From Hypsibius dujardini (Eukaryota; Tardigrada; Eutardigrada; Parachela; Hypsibiidae), in the NCBI GenBank assembly GCA_001579985.1, contig LRSR01006490.1, positions 1-33,930 of the forward strand: a stretch of DNA of 33,930 bases. Direction: 5' to 3'. The position numbers and the translations under genes were made by a program. Each line of letters starts with the position of its first letter. Position 1 is the stretch's first letter. Of this stretch, positions 20,438 through 31,573 are shown piece after piece. Under the pieces are notes generated by a model. That model did no database searches. It was not told the DNA's origin and saw only the letters and a list, made by a program, of their open reading frames with translations.

Positions 20438-20735
20438 TAAGGGAATTCAAAGTTCGCTTATTTGCAGCGATTATTTCGCTAATTCAAACTCGCTAATCTC
20501 CCTGGTTTTGCACGCCCTTGCAATGGTGATACGATGACACGCCCCCTGGCTTACCTGAGGCTGTGTTTCCTTCGCTAATCTCAACTGACATGGACCACTC
20601 ACAAGACAGATGCTCGCAATTAGCGAGCAGATTAGCGAGAACAGCAGCTCCTTGGCTGCTCTTCTCGCTCATCTTCAAAACCAGGGAGATTAGCGAGTTT
20701 GAAATCGTGAAATAAGCGAGCTTTGGATACCCTTA
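20438..20735. mobile_element. Foldback MITE-like element, family C
   Basis: The left end TAAGGGAATTCAAAGTTCGC pairs with the right end AGCGAGCTTTGGATACCCTTA, and pairing continues through the AACTCGCTAATCTCCCTGGT arms, about 60 bases in all. No protein is encoded. A 3' part is repeated directly downstream. Confidence 0.75.
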
Positions 20736-20783
20736 ATGTATGATCTGGGTGAAAAGGTGGGAACATGTTCGGTTGCTTTCGGA

Positions 20784-20889
20784 AGCAGCTCCTTGGCTGC
20801 TCTTCTCGCTCATCTTCAAAACCAGGGAGATTAGCGAGTTTGAATTAGCGAAATAATCGCTGCAAATAAGCTAACTTTGAATACCCTTA
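20784..20889. repeat. Truncated second copy of family C
   Basis: Starts with AGCAGCTCCTTGGCTGCTCT, identical to bases from about 20643 of the full copy, and continues to the same CCCTTA end. It represents the right third of the element. Confidence 0.75.
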
Positions 20890-21543
20890 GATGTCCCCGG
20901 CTATCCTCTAAAGTTATTAAAGTTTCAACACGATTATGAAGAAGTGTTGAATGACTCATGAGCCTTGACTCATGGTCTGCTTCCGGTTTGTTTGCGAACG
21001 AAAAAAATGATCAGAGCAAGTAAATAACAACAAAGTACAAAAATGCAGCGACCTCTATAGATTTCTCAGGTGTGCGAAAAAATCAAACACTGTAAAACTG
21101 TTGACTTAGCGTGAAAACAAGGAAATTTTCCTTACCAGAGGGCAGAGGCAACAAGACAAAACAGAGGCAACAAGCACCTCGCCTGGAGCTAATGCTGAGC
21201 CGAAGTATTTCGAGAAAGCTCCGTTTTCGTCTTGTTCGCGTGCTTGTTGACATACTACGCACATGCACATACTACGCACATGCAGCGCATGAACAAAAAA
21301 ACAAGACCGTCAGATCCGACTGTTGAAAAACTTGCGAGATCAGCGAGATGTTTTTGTTTCCCATTTCTTGAGGAGAAGCCTTGGGACATGGTTCCACTTA
21401 GGGTGCACTCCGCACACGACGTACACTGCCCGTGAACCGGCGCGCGATTGTGCGCAGCAAGAACACTAATCGACGACGCCGACGGAGTTTTTCAGGAAAT
21501 ATCAGCAAAACATCTGGCAAAACTTCCGTACGTGGGAGACGAC
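20890..21543. other. 5' flank of GPCR member 3
   Basis: Open frames here lack family signal. The frame of the GPCR exon is open back to 21448 but has no ATG before 21544, so this part is probably leader and promoter. Confidence 0.4.
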
Positions 21544-24083
21544 ATGAATTCATCCATTATGGGACTCAACGGGTCAGCCGGAGCACTGGGAAATAACAGC
21601 GGAGACTCCTTAAGCGCCGTATCGTGCAACTGGCCACCGGATCAGATATTCGACGTAACCGTTGAGAACACTCCCACATCCTACGCCGATCTAATTGGTT
21701 ACCCAATTTTACTGTTAGTATGTTTTAATCAGAACTGTCACTTCAGTTTGATGGTGTTGTGAAGAAGTTCCGTATTGATTGTTTGCAGATTCATTTGCAC
21801 TTTCGGGAACTTGCTCAGTATTGTCGCGCTAAGCACAGATGTGGCTAAATCAACCACCAACGTCTATCTAATTTGCTTGGCCGTCTCCGACCTTTGCGTT
21901 ATGTAAGGTGATGTAGAATCAACGACAAGATTGGGTACACTGGAAGGTCCAGGGTGTGGGCAAAAGGGGCGGAGCAGGGGGTGGTCAGGTGGTTGGGTAC
22001 ACTGGAAGGTCCAGGGTGTGGGCAAAAGGGGCGGAGCAGGGGGTGGTCAGGTGGTTGAGTACGCTGGAAGGTCCNGGGGGTGGTCAGGTGGTTGAGTAGA
22101 CTGGAGGATCCGGGGTATGAGCAAAAGGGGGCGGAGCAGGGGGTGGTCAGGTGGTTGATTGTTCGATTTTTTGAAAACCACCCCTGCTCCGCCCCTTTTG
22201 CCCATTCCCCGAACCCTCCCAGTGTACTTAATCTTCTCGTTGACTGTACATGTTTTTTTCTAAAATTGTACAGGTTTTATCTTAAAATTTGATGTGAAAG
22301 GTTCTTACAGAAATGTTCACAATTTTGGTCAGTCTGTCGTATAAACAACGTACGCTTCATCTGAACTTGCAATTGGTTTTCCATAACATTCCAAAAACTG
22401 AACCCCAAGGTGCGCCTTGTCGTCGTAAACCTCCTTTCCACTGGGGTAAAATTTATATTCTACTTTACAAACTTATTCTACTTATTCTACTTTATAAGCT
22501 TCTTTTTACTTTTCTACTTTAAAAACTTCTTATTTTACTTCACTTTCTATTACTTACTGTTTCTTAAATGTATTTATTTATTTTTAAATTCACTTACCAT
22601 TGATTTGAAACGCAGCTCGGTTTTTCTCATCACATCACAGCGGCGGACATATCCCATTTCAGATGGCTAGCACTGGAAGCATATATTCCCGAGGCGGATG
22701 TGAAAGTCCGCGAGAGTGACGCGTACTTTCAAAACGTCGCCAATTTTTCCGGCTTCCAAAAATGGTGGGAGGAAACAGCCATCCAGTTTTCCGATTGGTC
22801 TGTTGAAATCCCTTCAATTCTTCGATACTCTCCGCTCAGCGGTAACAGTGTCACAGTGTGCTCCTTTGTTTTCATTGTAGGACCCTGATTGTGTTTTCCC
22901 TGGAACGATTGATTGCCATTGCGCGGCCGTTCGAGTATCGGCACCGCCTCACCGTTCGTCGAGCAATCTACATTGAACTGGGGGTTCTGTTCCTAGCATC
23001 AATTTGTGCGCTAGAAAATCTGGTCGTCGGATATTACTTCTTGGCCCACGACGACGGGGTCAGTACGAAAACGAGAATCCTCACACCCGGTCTGCTCGAA
23101 TGGGATCGCATACAGAATCAGGCTGAGGTATGTGGTCTTTGTGGTGATGGTGTAAGGACAGCCACCAATGCGCACCGACAGAGGCGGCCAAAGCGGTCAT
23201 GCCTTCCTAGGTTTTTCAGAACAGGGCGTAGAAAAATTCTGCTGACTGCTGTCTGTGTCTGTGTCTGTGTTTGTGTCTGTGTCTGTGTCTGTGTCTGTGT
23301 CTGTGTCTGTGTCTATGCCTGTGTCTATGTCTGTGTCTGTGTCTTCTCAGCGGAAAATTTTAGTAAAATAAATCCTAATGGCGTCTGAGACCGCGGTATG
23401 CGGCGCTGTGGACTTGGACATGCACTATACTGAAAACTGTGAATTACTGTTTATAGGTCGGCATAACGCTTGCCAAATGGGTCATTCTAACCATTTTAAA
23501 CGTCTGCCTTATAATTGTGATTTCGCGGCACAACAAGATTCGGGACAGTATCCTGGTGCAAACCGAGATGGCGGGTGTGTCACAGTCCACACCGAATAAG
23601 TCCTCGGCTGTCCATCCGGCAAGGCGTCACAGTACATACGTGTTGATGTGCTGCTCCGGCCTCTACTTTGTCACACAGTTCCCCAACGTCATCTACAAGA
23701 TCCTCGAAGTGGCCAGCAGACCCCCTTACTGCAGCTACAACTTCACCTACAAAGCCAAAATGACTGCGCGACCCATCGTCTACGTCATTCTACTGAGCAA
23801 TTACTCCGTCAACTTCCTGCTCTACTGTTTGCTGTGGCGCAAGTTCCGCGAGCAGTTGCGCTATCTCTTGTTTCGCACACTGGAAAAGACCGGCCTCTCC
23901 AGTCCGAGTACGGCGCTAACCACGGCCGGAACGACACCAGAAGGGAACACTCGCTCCGCGAAGATGTCGCTGCAAAGTGAAACAGGCGTGCGAACCGACA
24001 TTTCACCGCTCTTATTGGCCACGACGCCAAATCCCAAACTGGCCAAAATGGGACTTGATCCCATCGCATCGAGTAAAGTGTGA
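21544..24083 (+). CDS. Rhodopsin-like GPCR, array member 3 (FMRFamide-receptor-like)
   Basis: Six exons: 21544-21713, 21789-21902, 22663-22797, 22881-23127 and 23457-24083 give 430 residues; the count is five coding exons, with no sixth seen. The N-terminus has three glycosylation sites (NSS, NGS, NNS) and the shared CNWP motif. TM1 is split by a 75-nt intron with donor GTTAGT and reads GYPILLFICTFGNLLSIVAL after splicing. TM2 holds VYLICLAVSDLCVIW. KWWEET precedes TM3, which has FSLERLIAIARPF. The last exon has TM5, a long third loop, FPNVIYKILEVASRPPYC and NYSVNFLLYCL (NPxxY as NFxxY), then a Ser/Thr-rich tail. Three of its intron positions and phases match members 1 and 2, which shows a tandem-duplication origin. 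The ligand is probably a neuropeptide but unknown. Confidence 0.87.
21914..22248. mobile_element. Foldback MITE-like element, family A, copy 2 (internally expanded)
   Basis: Begins TAGAATCAACGACAAGATTG and ends CGTTGACTGTA, bounded by TA. The left half is a tandem of a 62-base unit starting at 21933, 21995 and 22057, then a shortened unit from 22094 around the single N at 22075. It lies in intron 21903-22662 and starts 11 nt after the exon end. Confidence 0.75.
23240..23345 (+). repeat. (TGTGTC)n microsatellite in GPCR member 3 intron
   Basis: About sixteen TGTGTC hexamers with few changes, in intron 23128-23456. A frame of Cys-Val repeats through it is an artefact. Confidence 0.9.
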
Positions 24084-24852
24084 GGAATTGGTCTTATTTT
24101 TCTGCTTCATCACTTGCAGCCGTTCGGAAATTTTAACGTGCAACAACCTGTTTCGATGTACAGTTGAGAGATTATCCAACTCTCCATGGTTGCATTTGAC
24201 GGCAGACTTCAATTTTGATGTACAGAATGCATTTTCAAGCGGTGAATTATTCTATGCTCGTTTAAGCTGTAAGGCCTCTGACACCTGAATTACAACTTTG
24301 CTCCTTCTGGTGTTGTAATAGAATTCGTATTGCTCAAGCCACTAGACCTTTTCAGGGCAACGACCCCACACGAGTACTGCAGGGTTCAACCACTGTGCAC
24401 TGATTTCAATGTTCATAATTAATAAAAATTTGCTGGATGAAGTTCAGGTCATGTTGCAAACCAAAAGATTATGAACACTTTTGACGGGGAACTTCTAGGG
24501 TTCGCCAAACGAAAACAGTCATTTTTACTATTGTGTTGATTGATTGTTGATTGACTTAACATGACGTTTTGCCATCTCACAAGCCGAGAACGCAAAGCCA
24601 ACCCACGAGGCAAGCAAAAGTAGTGTATAACTAAAAAATAAGAGCTCGCTCCTTTTGATCAAAGCCGGAAGTGAAGGGGAGAGTCGTCGCGGCAAGTGAT
24701 TCCAAAGTTTATATGGGACAACTAACTAACTGATGTAGCAAGTACAGTGTGACAAACAGGAGAGCGCCCAAAAAATAGCGGGCCATGATGTTTCAACTGC
24801 AAGACCCAGATGCGCAGCTCTCCATCACAACTCACACTTCCAAAGTGGAATC
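24084..24852. other. 3' flank of GPCR member 3
   Basis: An AATAAA at 24421-24426, 338 bases past the stop, is a possible polyadenylation signal. Nothing else was recognised. Confidence 0.4.
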
Positions 24853-25064
24853 TGTAGAATCTCGACCTAAACTGGAGAACCTCCTACTGTAGAACCTCGA
24901 CCCAAACTGGAGAACCTCCTACTGTAGAATCTCAATCCAAACTGTAGTACCTCATACCGTAGAACCTCGATCCAAACTGTAGAACCTCATACCGTAGAAC
25001 CTCGACCCAAACTGTAGAACCTCGACCCAAACTGTAGAACCTCATACTGTAGAACCTCGACCCA
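24853..25064 (+). repeat. CTGTAGAACCTCGACCCAAA tandem repeat
   Basis: Alternating blocks of TGTAGAACCTCGACCCAAAC and TGTAGAACCTCATAC, making an array of roughly 18- and 36-base periods. Confidence 0.85.
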
Positions 25065-25442
25065 TCCGTGGTGCCTACGTTATCACACAGTAAAAAGCGA
25101 CCGCTTTGATTGATCGCAAAGATGTGCGAACCACAAGATCGCACGTGTCGATTGATTGACTGCGAAAGCAGACCCACCGGGTCTGATTTACTGGGGGAGG
25201 GGGTCCAAAAAGTACCCACGGATGGGTTGCGATTCTAACGATGACATTCATCGTTAACATTATATTAACCGTTCGTTCTTTCAGGTGGGCTCAGCTTTAG
25301 CTGAGCAAACGTTCCGATTCATTACACAGCGTGAACGGAATGGATTCCTTCAGTCTATCCTTCTCGCAATTGCGCACAAACATCTTGAAATATAGGCACC
25401 GATATCAAATGAAATTTCCGGTTCATTTTCGGTTAATCAACC

Positions 25443-26654
25443 ATGTCACACAACTTTCGATTGTCCAAATCTGTCAGTACCGCGGTTGTTTCAAGTTTCA
25501 TCCCGCATTCCTGCTGTGCAGATGGCAGTCCGACCAATTCCGACGTCACTGCCAACTCCATCATCTCCAGATTCAACAGGAATCTGAACCATTTGACAAC
25601 CAGAAAGTGGTTGGAGAGTGTTCGAGGTGTCGGGCGATTCGGACGCTACCGTTGTATTGCCCATTTCTACCGACATTCATCGCTGCCTGGACTACTGCCG
25701 AGTCGATAGGAATTGCTCTCTCAACTGCGAAACTGGCGCTTGCATTGGCAATTCAATGCCGCACACCGACATTTGGTTCGGTCGTGATAGCGCCCACTCC
25801 ACAGCAACCGTCACGCCGTCTGTGCAGTCCGGCACTGACTATCCGGATCCCCACAGTCTCATCTTCAACGGAAGTCGAACCACCCACGATGGAACGACCT
25901 GTTAGACGGAGGACTGTCGGTTCGCAGCGCCACCTACAAAGGCCATCTCAAGTACTGCCAGATGCGCTGGATCAATGGATCAACGGACACACCAGTCTAC
26001 AATAGCAAAATTGTGTCTTATGCGCAGCGGTCAGCTGCGATGTGTTATGAAGTTACACGATGTGGTTCAACCGCAGAATGTGGCCACCTTAGTCTAAATA
26101 CGACCAGGGTATGTCGCGTGGGAACGAATGAATTCCTCCTCATTTTTTAGGACTTATATTTAATAATTCTTTTTACGTTTAGAACAGAGCTAGTCGGGTC
26201 TAACAACACCGAAACTCAAGGTCTTCGGGGATGGCGAGCCGTGAGTTACAGTGCGGATTTCTACTCCCAATCGCAGCAGAATCTAATGTCAGTCAACGTT
26301 ACTGGAGGCATCCCCGCTCAAGTTCCACCCGAAACTCTCATCAATCCAATGTTGACCTTTCCCAAGTCCCAGGACGCGGTAGTGTGCCTGACACACTGCT
26401 CAGAGTACCCGGGATGCCGGTGTACATCCTTCAATACGGAGAATGGCTGCTGTGAAGGTTGCAAGGACGGGATTGATGCCTTCTTCTCCGAGGACGCACT
26501 ATACTTTCTCCTTGCCGTGTCGCCCAAAAAGATGACCGCCATTACGAATGTAGACTATTTTCATAGAGCGACAATTACCAATCAGGTCGGCTGGATGTGC
26601 TGGTATGAGGATGGGGACATGGGTTTTAGCGGTGGCGAAAGGGTCCGGGCATGA
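25443..26654 (+). pseudogene. Cys-rich PAN/apple-like secreted protein, broken frame
   Basis: Coding character moves between frames. One block (25618-25905) has CLDYCRVDRNCSLNC. After a one-base shift near 25890 another block (about 25895-26110) has DLLDGGLSVRSATYKG and many cysteines. After a possible intron (26113-26182) a third block runs to a stop at 26654, with CLTHCSEYPGCRCTSF and GCCEGC. The Cys spacing resembles PAN/apple domains, which bind proteins or sugars in secreted or receptor proteins. The phase of the last intron does not match the frames it would join, which is a further break. No signal peptide was found. Either a decaying gene or a gene hit by sequencing indels. The family call is tentative. 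Confidence 0.4.
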
Positions 26655-26696
26655 ACACGACGAACGGCGAGACATGCGCAAAGCTCTGCGCCATTC

Positions 26697-27030
26697 ATCA
26701 AAAATGTAACGTTGCCACGAAATGTAACATCGCTACGAAATGTGACCACAAACTGTAACGTCGCCACAAAATGTGGCCAGGAAATGTAACGTCGCCATGA
26801 AATTCCGTCACGAAATGTAACGTCACCACGAAATGTAACGCCGCCACGAAATGTAACGCCGCCACGAAATGCCGTCACGAAATATAACGTCACCACAAAC
26901 TGTAACGTCGCCACAAAATGTGGCCATGAAATGTAACGTCGCCACGAAATTCCGTCACGAAATGTAACGTCACCACTAAATGTAACGTCGCCACGAAATG
27001 TGACCACAAACTGTAACGTCGCCACGTTTT
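26697..27030 (+). repeat. AATGTAACGTCGCCACGA tandem satellite
   Basis: About eighteen degenerate copies of an 18-base unit (variants CACCACGA, GCCATGA, ACCACAAACTG). It begins about 40 bases after the PAN-like frame ends. Open reverse frames are shadows. Confidence 0.9.
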
Positions 27031-27459
27031 ACGGTTCGTCAGCAGTTCTGTCGAATGAAGCAGCTCAGTCATTTGTCCAGGTCGCCGAAACACAGAAAAT
27101 TCGTTGTGTCCTACGTGGCGCAACCTTTCTCTTAATTAGGTCGCCAACAAAGTGATTTAATGTGCTCGCTCTACTTCAACGCATAGCGGCAAGGTCTTCG
27201 TTTTCAACTCTGTACTTACATTCAAAATTAACCCCGGCTTAGTCCGAACTCGGAACTTTCGAGGCGGACATTTTGCGTCCAACGCGATTCCAACGCGTTG
27301 ATTCAAAACGCGAACGTTACTTGCATGTCAAGAGGGTTTATCTGCTCATTAATAGTAGGACTGTGGATTATTGAAGGTTTCTCGGAGCACAGACATTGTA
27401 AACGGGACGACAGCTGTCCAGGCGGTGTACAACAGCAAAATTCGAAACGGCATAGGATC

Positions 27460-27548
27460 TTCCTTGGACGGCAGAGGGTCTGCCTTAGACGGCAGAGGGT
27501 CTGCCTTAGACAGCAGAGGGTCTGCCTCGGACGGCAGAGGGTCTGCCT
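27460..27548 (+). repeat. 21-base tandem repeat (TGCCTTAGACGGCAGAGGGTC)
   Basis: Four to five copies of a 21-base unit. The unit contains GCAGAGGGTCTGC, an imperfect inverted repeat. Confidence 0.9.
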
Positions 27549-27659
27549 GCGAGTCTGAAAACTTTCGTTTCCGGGTTCCCACATCGTGCTGAGCAAGCGT
27601 CAGCGGTCCACCTGGCATTTTTCGAGACCAGTGGGCTAAAAGAAACGTTGCCGTAGACG

Positions 27660-28376
27660 CTTGACCTGCCTTAGGAGTCCAGGAGTAGTTGGTGATGTCC
27701 AGTCGTGTGGCGAAGCTCGAGGCACGTGGCGTGATCATGATTAGACGCACCCGGTGGAACAATTCCAGTGCGCGTAAGATGACTTCGTCGTTCCCTGCAA
27801 TCGAATTGTACTTTCGGGTTGAGGCGAGCGTTAATATCGATTCCGTTGATGTTAAATAATATCGTTCAAGTTTTTTTGTCATGGGTTCTCATGAGGGTCA
27901 AGACTACGTGTACGGTACCGGTCAGCACGTAGACTGCAGTAGACTTCGCGTTTTCACAGGCCACGAAAGTTTCCATTTGATCACAAATAGCCCTTTCGGA
28001 CGTTGCGCTTTCTAGCAGGCCACACGGAGTCTACAAAACGCGGCAGATAAATACACGTATGCGCAAATATTTGGCATAACAAAGGAAGGGAAGCGGGATG
28101 AGGACGAGGAATGAACGTCCGAACCTCGTTCAAGTTGTCAGCTGCCTGATCTTCGTTGGGTTGTCCGACTGCCTGGGTGTTCGACTGTTGGACTGCCTGG
28201 GTGTTCGACTGTTGGACTGCCTGGGTGTTCGACTGTTGGAAGAGTCGGGGGATGGCAACCGTAATAACGTGGGATGAATCCGCCTCATCCATTGGGAAGC
28301 TTTCCCGATCCCAGAAAGCAACACAGTCCGTGAAATTCATTATTACGACCCAACGTTTAGATTTGCACTGGAGCAA
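27660..28376 (-). other. Possible reverse-strand exons of unknown gene
   Basis: Two reverse-strand stretches have a protein-like composition. Roughly 28376-28230 reads KSKRWVVIMNFTDCVAFWD and is preceded by an acceptor-like TTGCTCCAG. Roughly 27852-27690 reads KYNSIAGNDEVILRALELFH. They would be exons of one gene read right to left. I cannot name a family. The second faintly recalls the ligand-binding region of receptor guanylate cyclases, which is a guess. A 24-base repeat (28168-28240) would add three QQSNTQAV copies if translated. No start, stop or full exon chain can be fixed. Confidence 0.25.
28168..28240 (+). repeat. 24-base tandem repeat, three copies
   Basis: Unit GACTGCCTGGGTGTTCGACT plus GTTG, perfect three times. 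The period is a multiple of three and stays open on the reverse strand. Confidence 0.9.
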
Positions 28377-28426
28377 AACTACGCAAGACTACGCAAGACT
28401 ATGCAAGACTACGCAAGACTATACAG
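28377..28426 (+). repeat. ACTACGCAAG tandem repeat
   Basis: Four to five copies of an 11-base unit, with ACTATGCAAG variants. Confidence 0.8.
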
Positions 28427-29744
28427 CTCGCTCTCAAGGTCGTTCGAGCGGCCAACTAAACGGTGTTGGCGTAAAATATACAAAACCGATACTAAAAGCT
28501 CTTCAAAACACGAATCGAAAACTGCAATAGTCGTAGAAGTTGGAGGCACAACGTTACTTTCCGGAATTTGTCTGTCGTGCCTATGTTTTATTATCTGTTT
28601 CGCTAACCTTGCCTCGCTAACCTTATCCGTGCCACGTAATATCCGCACATCAGCGATGTTTTTCTTATCATATCTGTACAAATATTCTGTACTTGTTACC
28701 GATAAGGCTTTTCGCGATCACCGAATGAAAACCTAGATGAAAAGGACGAAGGGTTAAAAGTGAAACTAAATCTGCTATGGCATGGCAAGACTGCAGCGCC
28801 GGGAAATCAACTTTGAAAAAAACCGGCCTGGTTAAGTTACGACTTCTAAAACGGCGTGATTAACGGCCTTTACCTCGTACGTAAGAGAGTACCATGTGTC
28901 CAGTTAGTAAATCTTGAGAAAACTTTGAGCGCGGGCAGTGCCACTCCCCTTGTGTATGAGGAAAGACGGTCAGCATTCATTCGATAGAGAATTCTCTCCT
29001 CTCTTTTGGCGTTCTCGGCTCTGTACGAACACGAACACGAACTGTCAGTATTCCTGTCCTGCGGTTACTGTTCCTGCCTTTACTGCGTTCGCTCTATCGA
29101 AGCAATAACACAATTTAGATCGCGTCCTAATAAGTAATAAGACGATGTTTTCCGGTCTCCCACACGCATTAACCCTCTCTTCTCATCAAACCCATTCAGT
29201 CATGTTGACGCCTCATTCAAGCGGCAATCCTTTTCACCGAAATCCAAAGACGCGCAGCCACGCTTTCCGCACGAATGGATCGCTGCTTCAGACGAACTCA
29301 CCTAATTATCTCGCGCATCATCCTCCCAGAACGTGTTCAGCGCCGACAGAGCGAGAGACCCAAAGTGCCACCGACCATCATCAACTAAGGTCCCTGAGGT
29401 CCTGCAATTACATACCCGTCTTATTATGACGCCGGTCGGCCATTCTTTAGGGATCTCCTTTCATTTTCATGTGAGCATTAGCAAAAATCTATCTTTGGTC
29501 GCGACCCAAGAATGTACCTCGGGATACCATTACCCAATTAGACAAGCCCAAGCTCCATCCGGATCATTCTTTCCCCGCCCCCCTGGTATAGTACACTATA
29601 ATATGAAGTAAAGGTGGGAAAGGTTCCGTTGATGTATCCATTTCATCTCACTAAGCATCTTTGTATCCTTGAACAGTTTTCAACGGTCAACAATATTTCG
29701 TCTCTCCTCCTTCGGAACACACATTCCAGCTGCCGACTAACAAA
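28427..29744. other. Stretch without recognised gene; 5' flank of orphan GPCR
   Basis: Several open frames of 60-118 codons exist but none shows a domain, signal peptide or splice-supported structure. A conserved start context first appears at 29745. Confidence 0.4.
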
Positions 29745-30897
29745 ATGGTTACTGGTAACTTCACGAACCAAACCAGACCGGAAAACTCATCCGCAGGTCC
29801 TCCCGTCACACCCAGCAGTCTGGCCGCGACCAGCTGGTTCGGTGTGTCAATGTCCGCCAGTGTGGGCAGCAGCAGCATGCTCATCATCCTCCTCCTCACT
29901 TCGCTCCGGCATCAGAAGATGCGGAAAGGCACGGGAACCCTCATCATCCACCTCATGCTCATGCAGCTGACACTCTGCCTAATCTACTTTCCCATCGAAG
30001 ACATCACCACCTACCTGGCACTGAGGAGCATTCCCGTCAGGATTGACTGCGAAGCCCTGCTGATTCTCCGTCTGGGTACGATGTACTCCGAGAACTGGGC
30101 GTCCCTCTTGCTGGCTCTCAACCGTTTCATCGCCCTTGAACTCCCGCATTTCTATCAACGAATCCTCACCCGGAATGCCTTAATCGCGATGATCATCTTC
30201 CCCTGGATCGTGGGATTAGGATCGACGTTGTGGGTTCACTTCGGGACGGTTGGCGTTGATCTGATTCAGTTGCCGTTGCCATACGGTTACTGCGCCAGCC
30301 GGGTGACGAAAGGAGTGAACGGTACCATACTGGTGGCAATCGGCGCATATGGCCCGCTGCTCTTCATGGGCTTGATATACTCGAATCTCTGTTACCGGTT
30401 AATGGTCACACGAAGTCAAGGGACCCACCGTTCTTCCGTCGGACCGATTATTCATAACAAGGAGTCCTCGCGGTTGGTCGGTGCGCGGGCACGACAGAAG
30501 GCGCTGGCGAAGATGCTGATTGTCTCGTTCTTGTGGTACTGCGTCTTTTTCCTGCCGGGACCTTTGGTGGTTACGACGTTTCCTGCCTTGACGAAACGCT
30601 TTGTCATCTGCTACCCTTGGCTGCGGACAATGAATCTGTGTGGTTATGCGGCTAGTCCGGTAGGAATGTGTTTTTTTTGTCAAATTCGGTCCTTGATCCT
30701 TTTTTAACGAGCGACATTAACCATTTTTGTAGTTTATTTTCCTGCTCCTCAATGCGGAGTATCAAGCTACCGTCGGACGGCTCTTCGGTTTCCGATCGTC
30801 AACTGATTTCTCCCCCTCGATCGCTCCCGACACATTCCGTCCCAACACTCCTCGTGCGCGACTGTCTATGCGTCCGGCAATCTCCATTGCTGCCTGA
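29745..30897 (+). CDS. Orphan rhodopsin-like GPCR
   Basis: Two exons, 29745-30659 and 30733-30897, join in frame to 359 residues. The start is an ATG in AAAATGG context. The N-terminus has glycosylation sites NFT, NQT and NSS. TM1 covers about 30-52 and TM2 LIIHLMLMQLTLCLIYF. A cysteine before TM3 (RIDCEALL) and one in loop 2 (GYCASR) could form the usual disulfide. TM3 ends LLALNRFIALELPHF, so NRF stands for DRY. TM6 is FLWYCVFFLPGPL, close to the CWxP switch. TM7 spans the intron: GYAASP then FIFLLLNAEYQ, and helix 8 follows. It is not closely related to the three-gene array: no WW loop motif and a different intron pattern. The ligand is unknown. Confidence 0.85.
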
Positions 30898-31204
30898 AAT
30901 TAACTGTATTCTGACCATGACACGATAATTGTCACTTTTACACTTTTTACACTTTAAAACTTTTTTTAGGTGTCAAAATTGTTGTTGCGTACTCGAAAGC
31001 GCGTAACCTTAATGGCTGCTGAATTACACTTTATTATTCGTATTTCTAATATCCAGTTATGTTGGTTGGGCTAAATACGTTAGAACTCTGTGGATAACTC
31101 AACGCAAAGTCCTGCTGAACTGACCAGTACACCAATTCCGCCATTTGGATCGAATCGTACCTTGTACGGTACGGCGGTACGGCCGTACGATCAGCGTATG
31201 CGTA
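30898..31204. other. Intergenic stretch, nothing recognised
   Basis: Short spacer between the orphan GPCR and the repeat upstream of PIG-S. Around 31165-31200 it has nested palindromes of GTACGG and CGTACGGCCGTACG. Confidence 0.5.
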
Positions 31205-31345
31205 CCGGTATACAACTCGCTCGAAAGAGTGTAAATTACACGACTCGCTCGAAAGAGTGTAAATTACACGACTCACTCGAAAGAGTGTAAATTACACGAC
31301 TTACTCGAAAGAATAAGGTCTCGAAAGTGTAAATTACACTGCAAC
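31205..31345 (+). repeat. 27-28-base tandem repeat with two internal palindromes
   Basis: About four copies of ACTCGCTCGAAAGAGTGTAA followed by ATTACACG. Each unit contains CTCGAAAGAG and the perfect odd palindrome GTGTAAATTACAC, so each copy could form two small hairpins. Confidence 0.85.
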
Positions 31346-31573
31346 TTTGGTATAATACAGTACGTAATACTCTCTATACTGTAATAAACCATGAGAGTTA
31401 ATTTGTTTTGGTTTTTAATTCTGGGCAGCAAAAAGCATTTTCTTTACATTTATTTGATTTTTTTTTCATGCCCTTTCCGCTCCGAGTGAAAGCGGAATTG
31501 ATTTTCTGATAGTAGTCGATAGAAAGGGGTTTTTGCACTTCAATTTCAACAGTTCGAGTCCGGTGCCGAAACC

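Noticed and set aside
2101-22248. Family A read as a true introner that created its introns
   Set aside because: GPCR members 1 and 2 have the same intron without the element, so at least that intron is older than the insertion.
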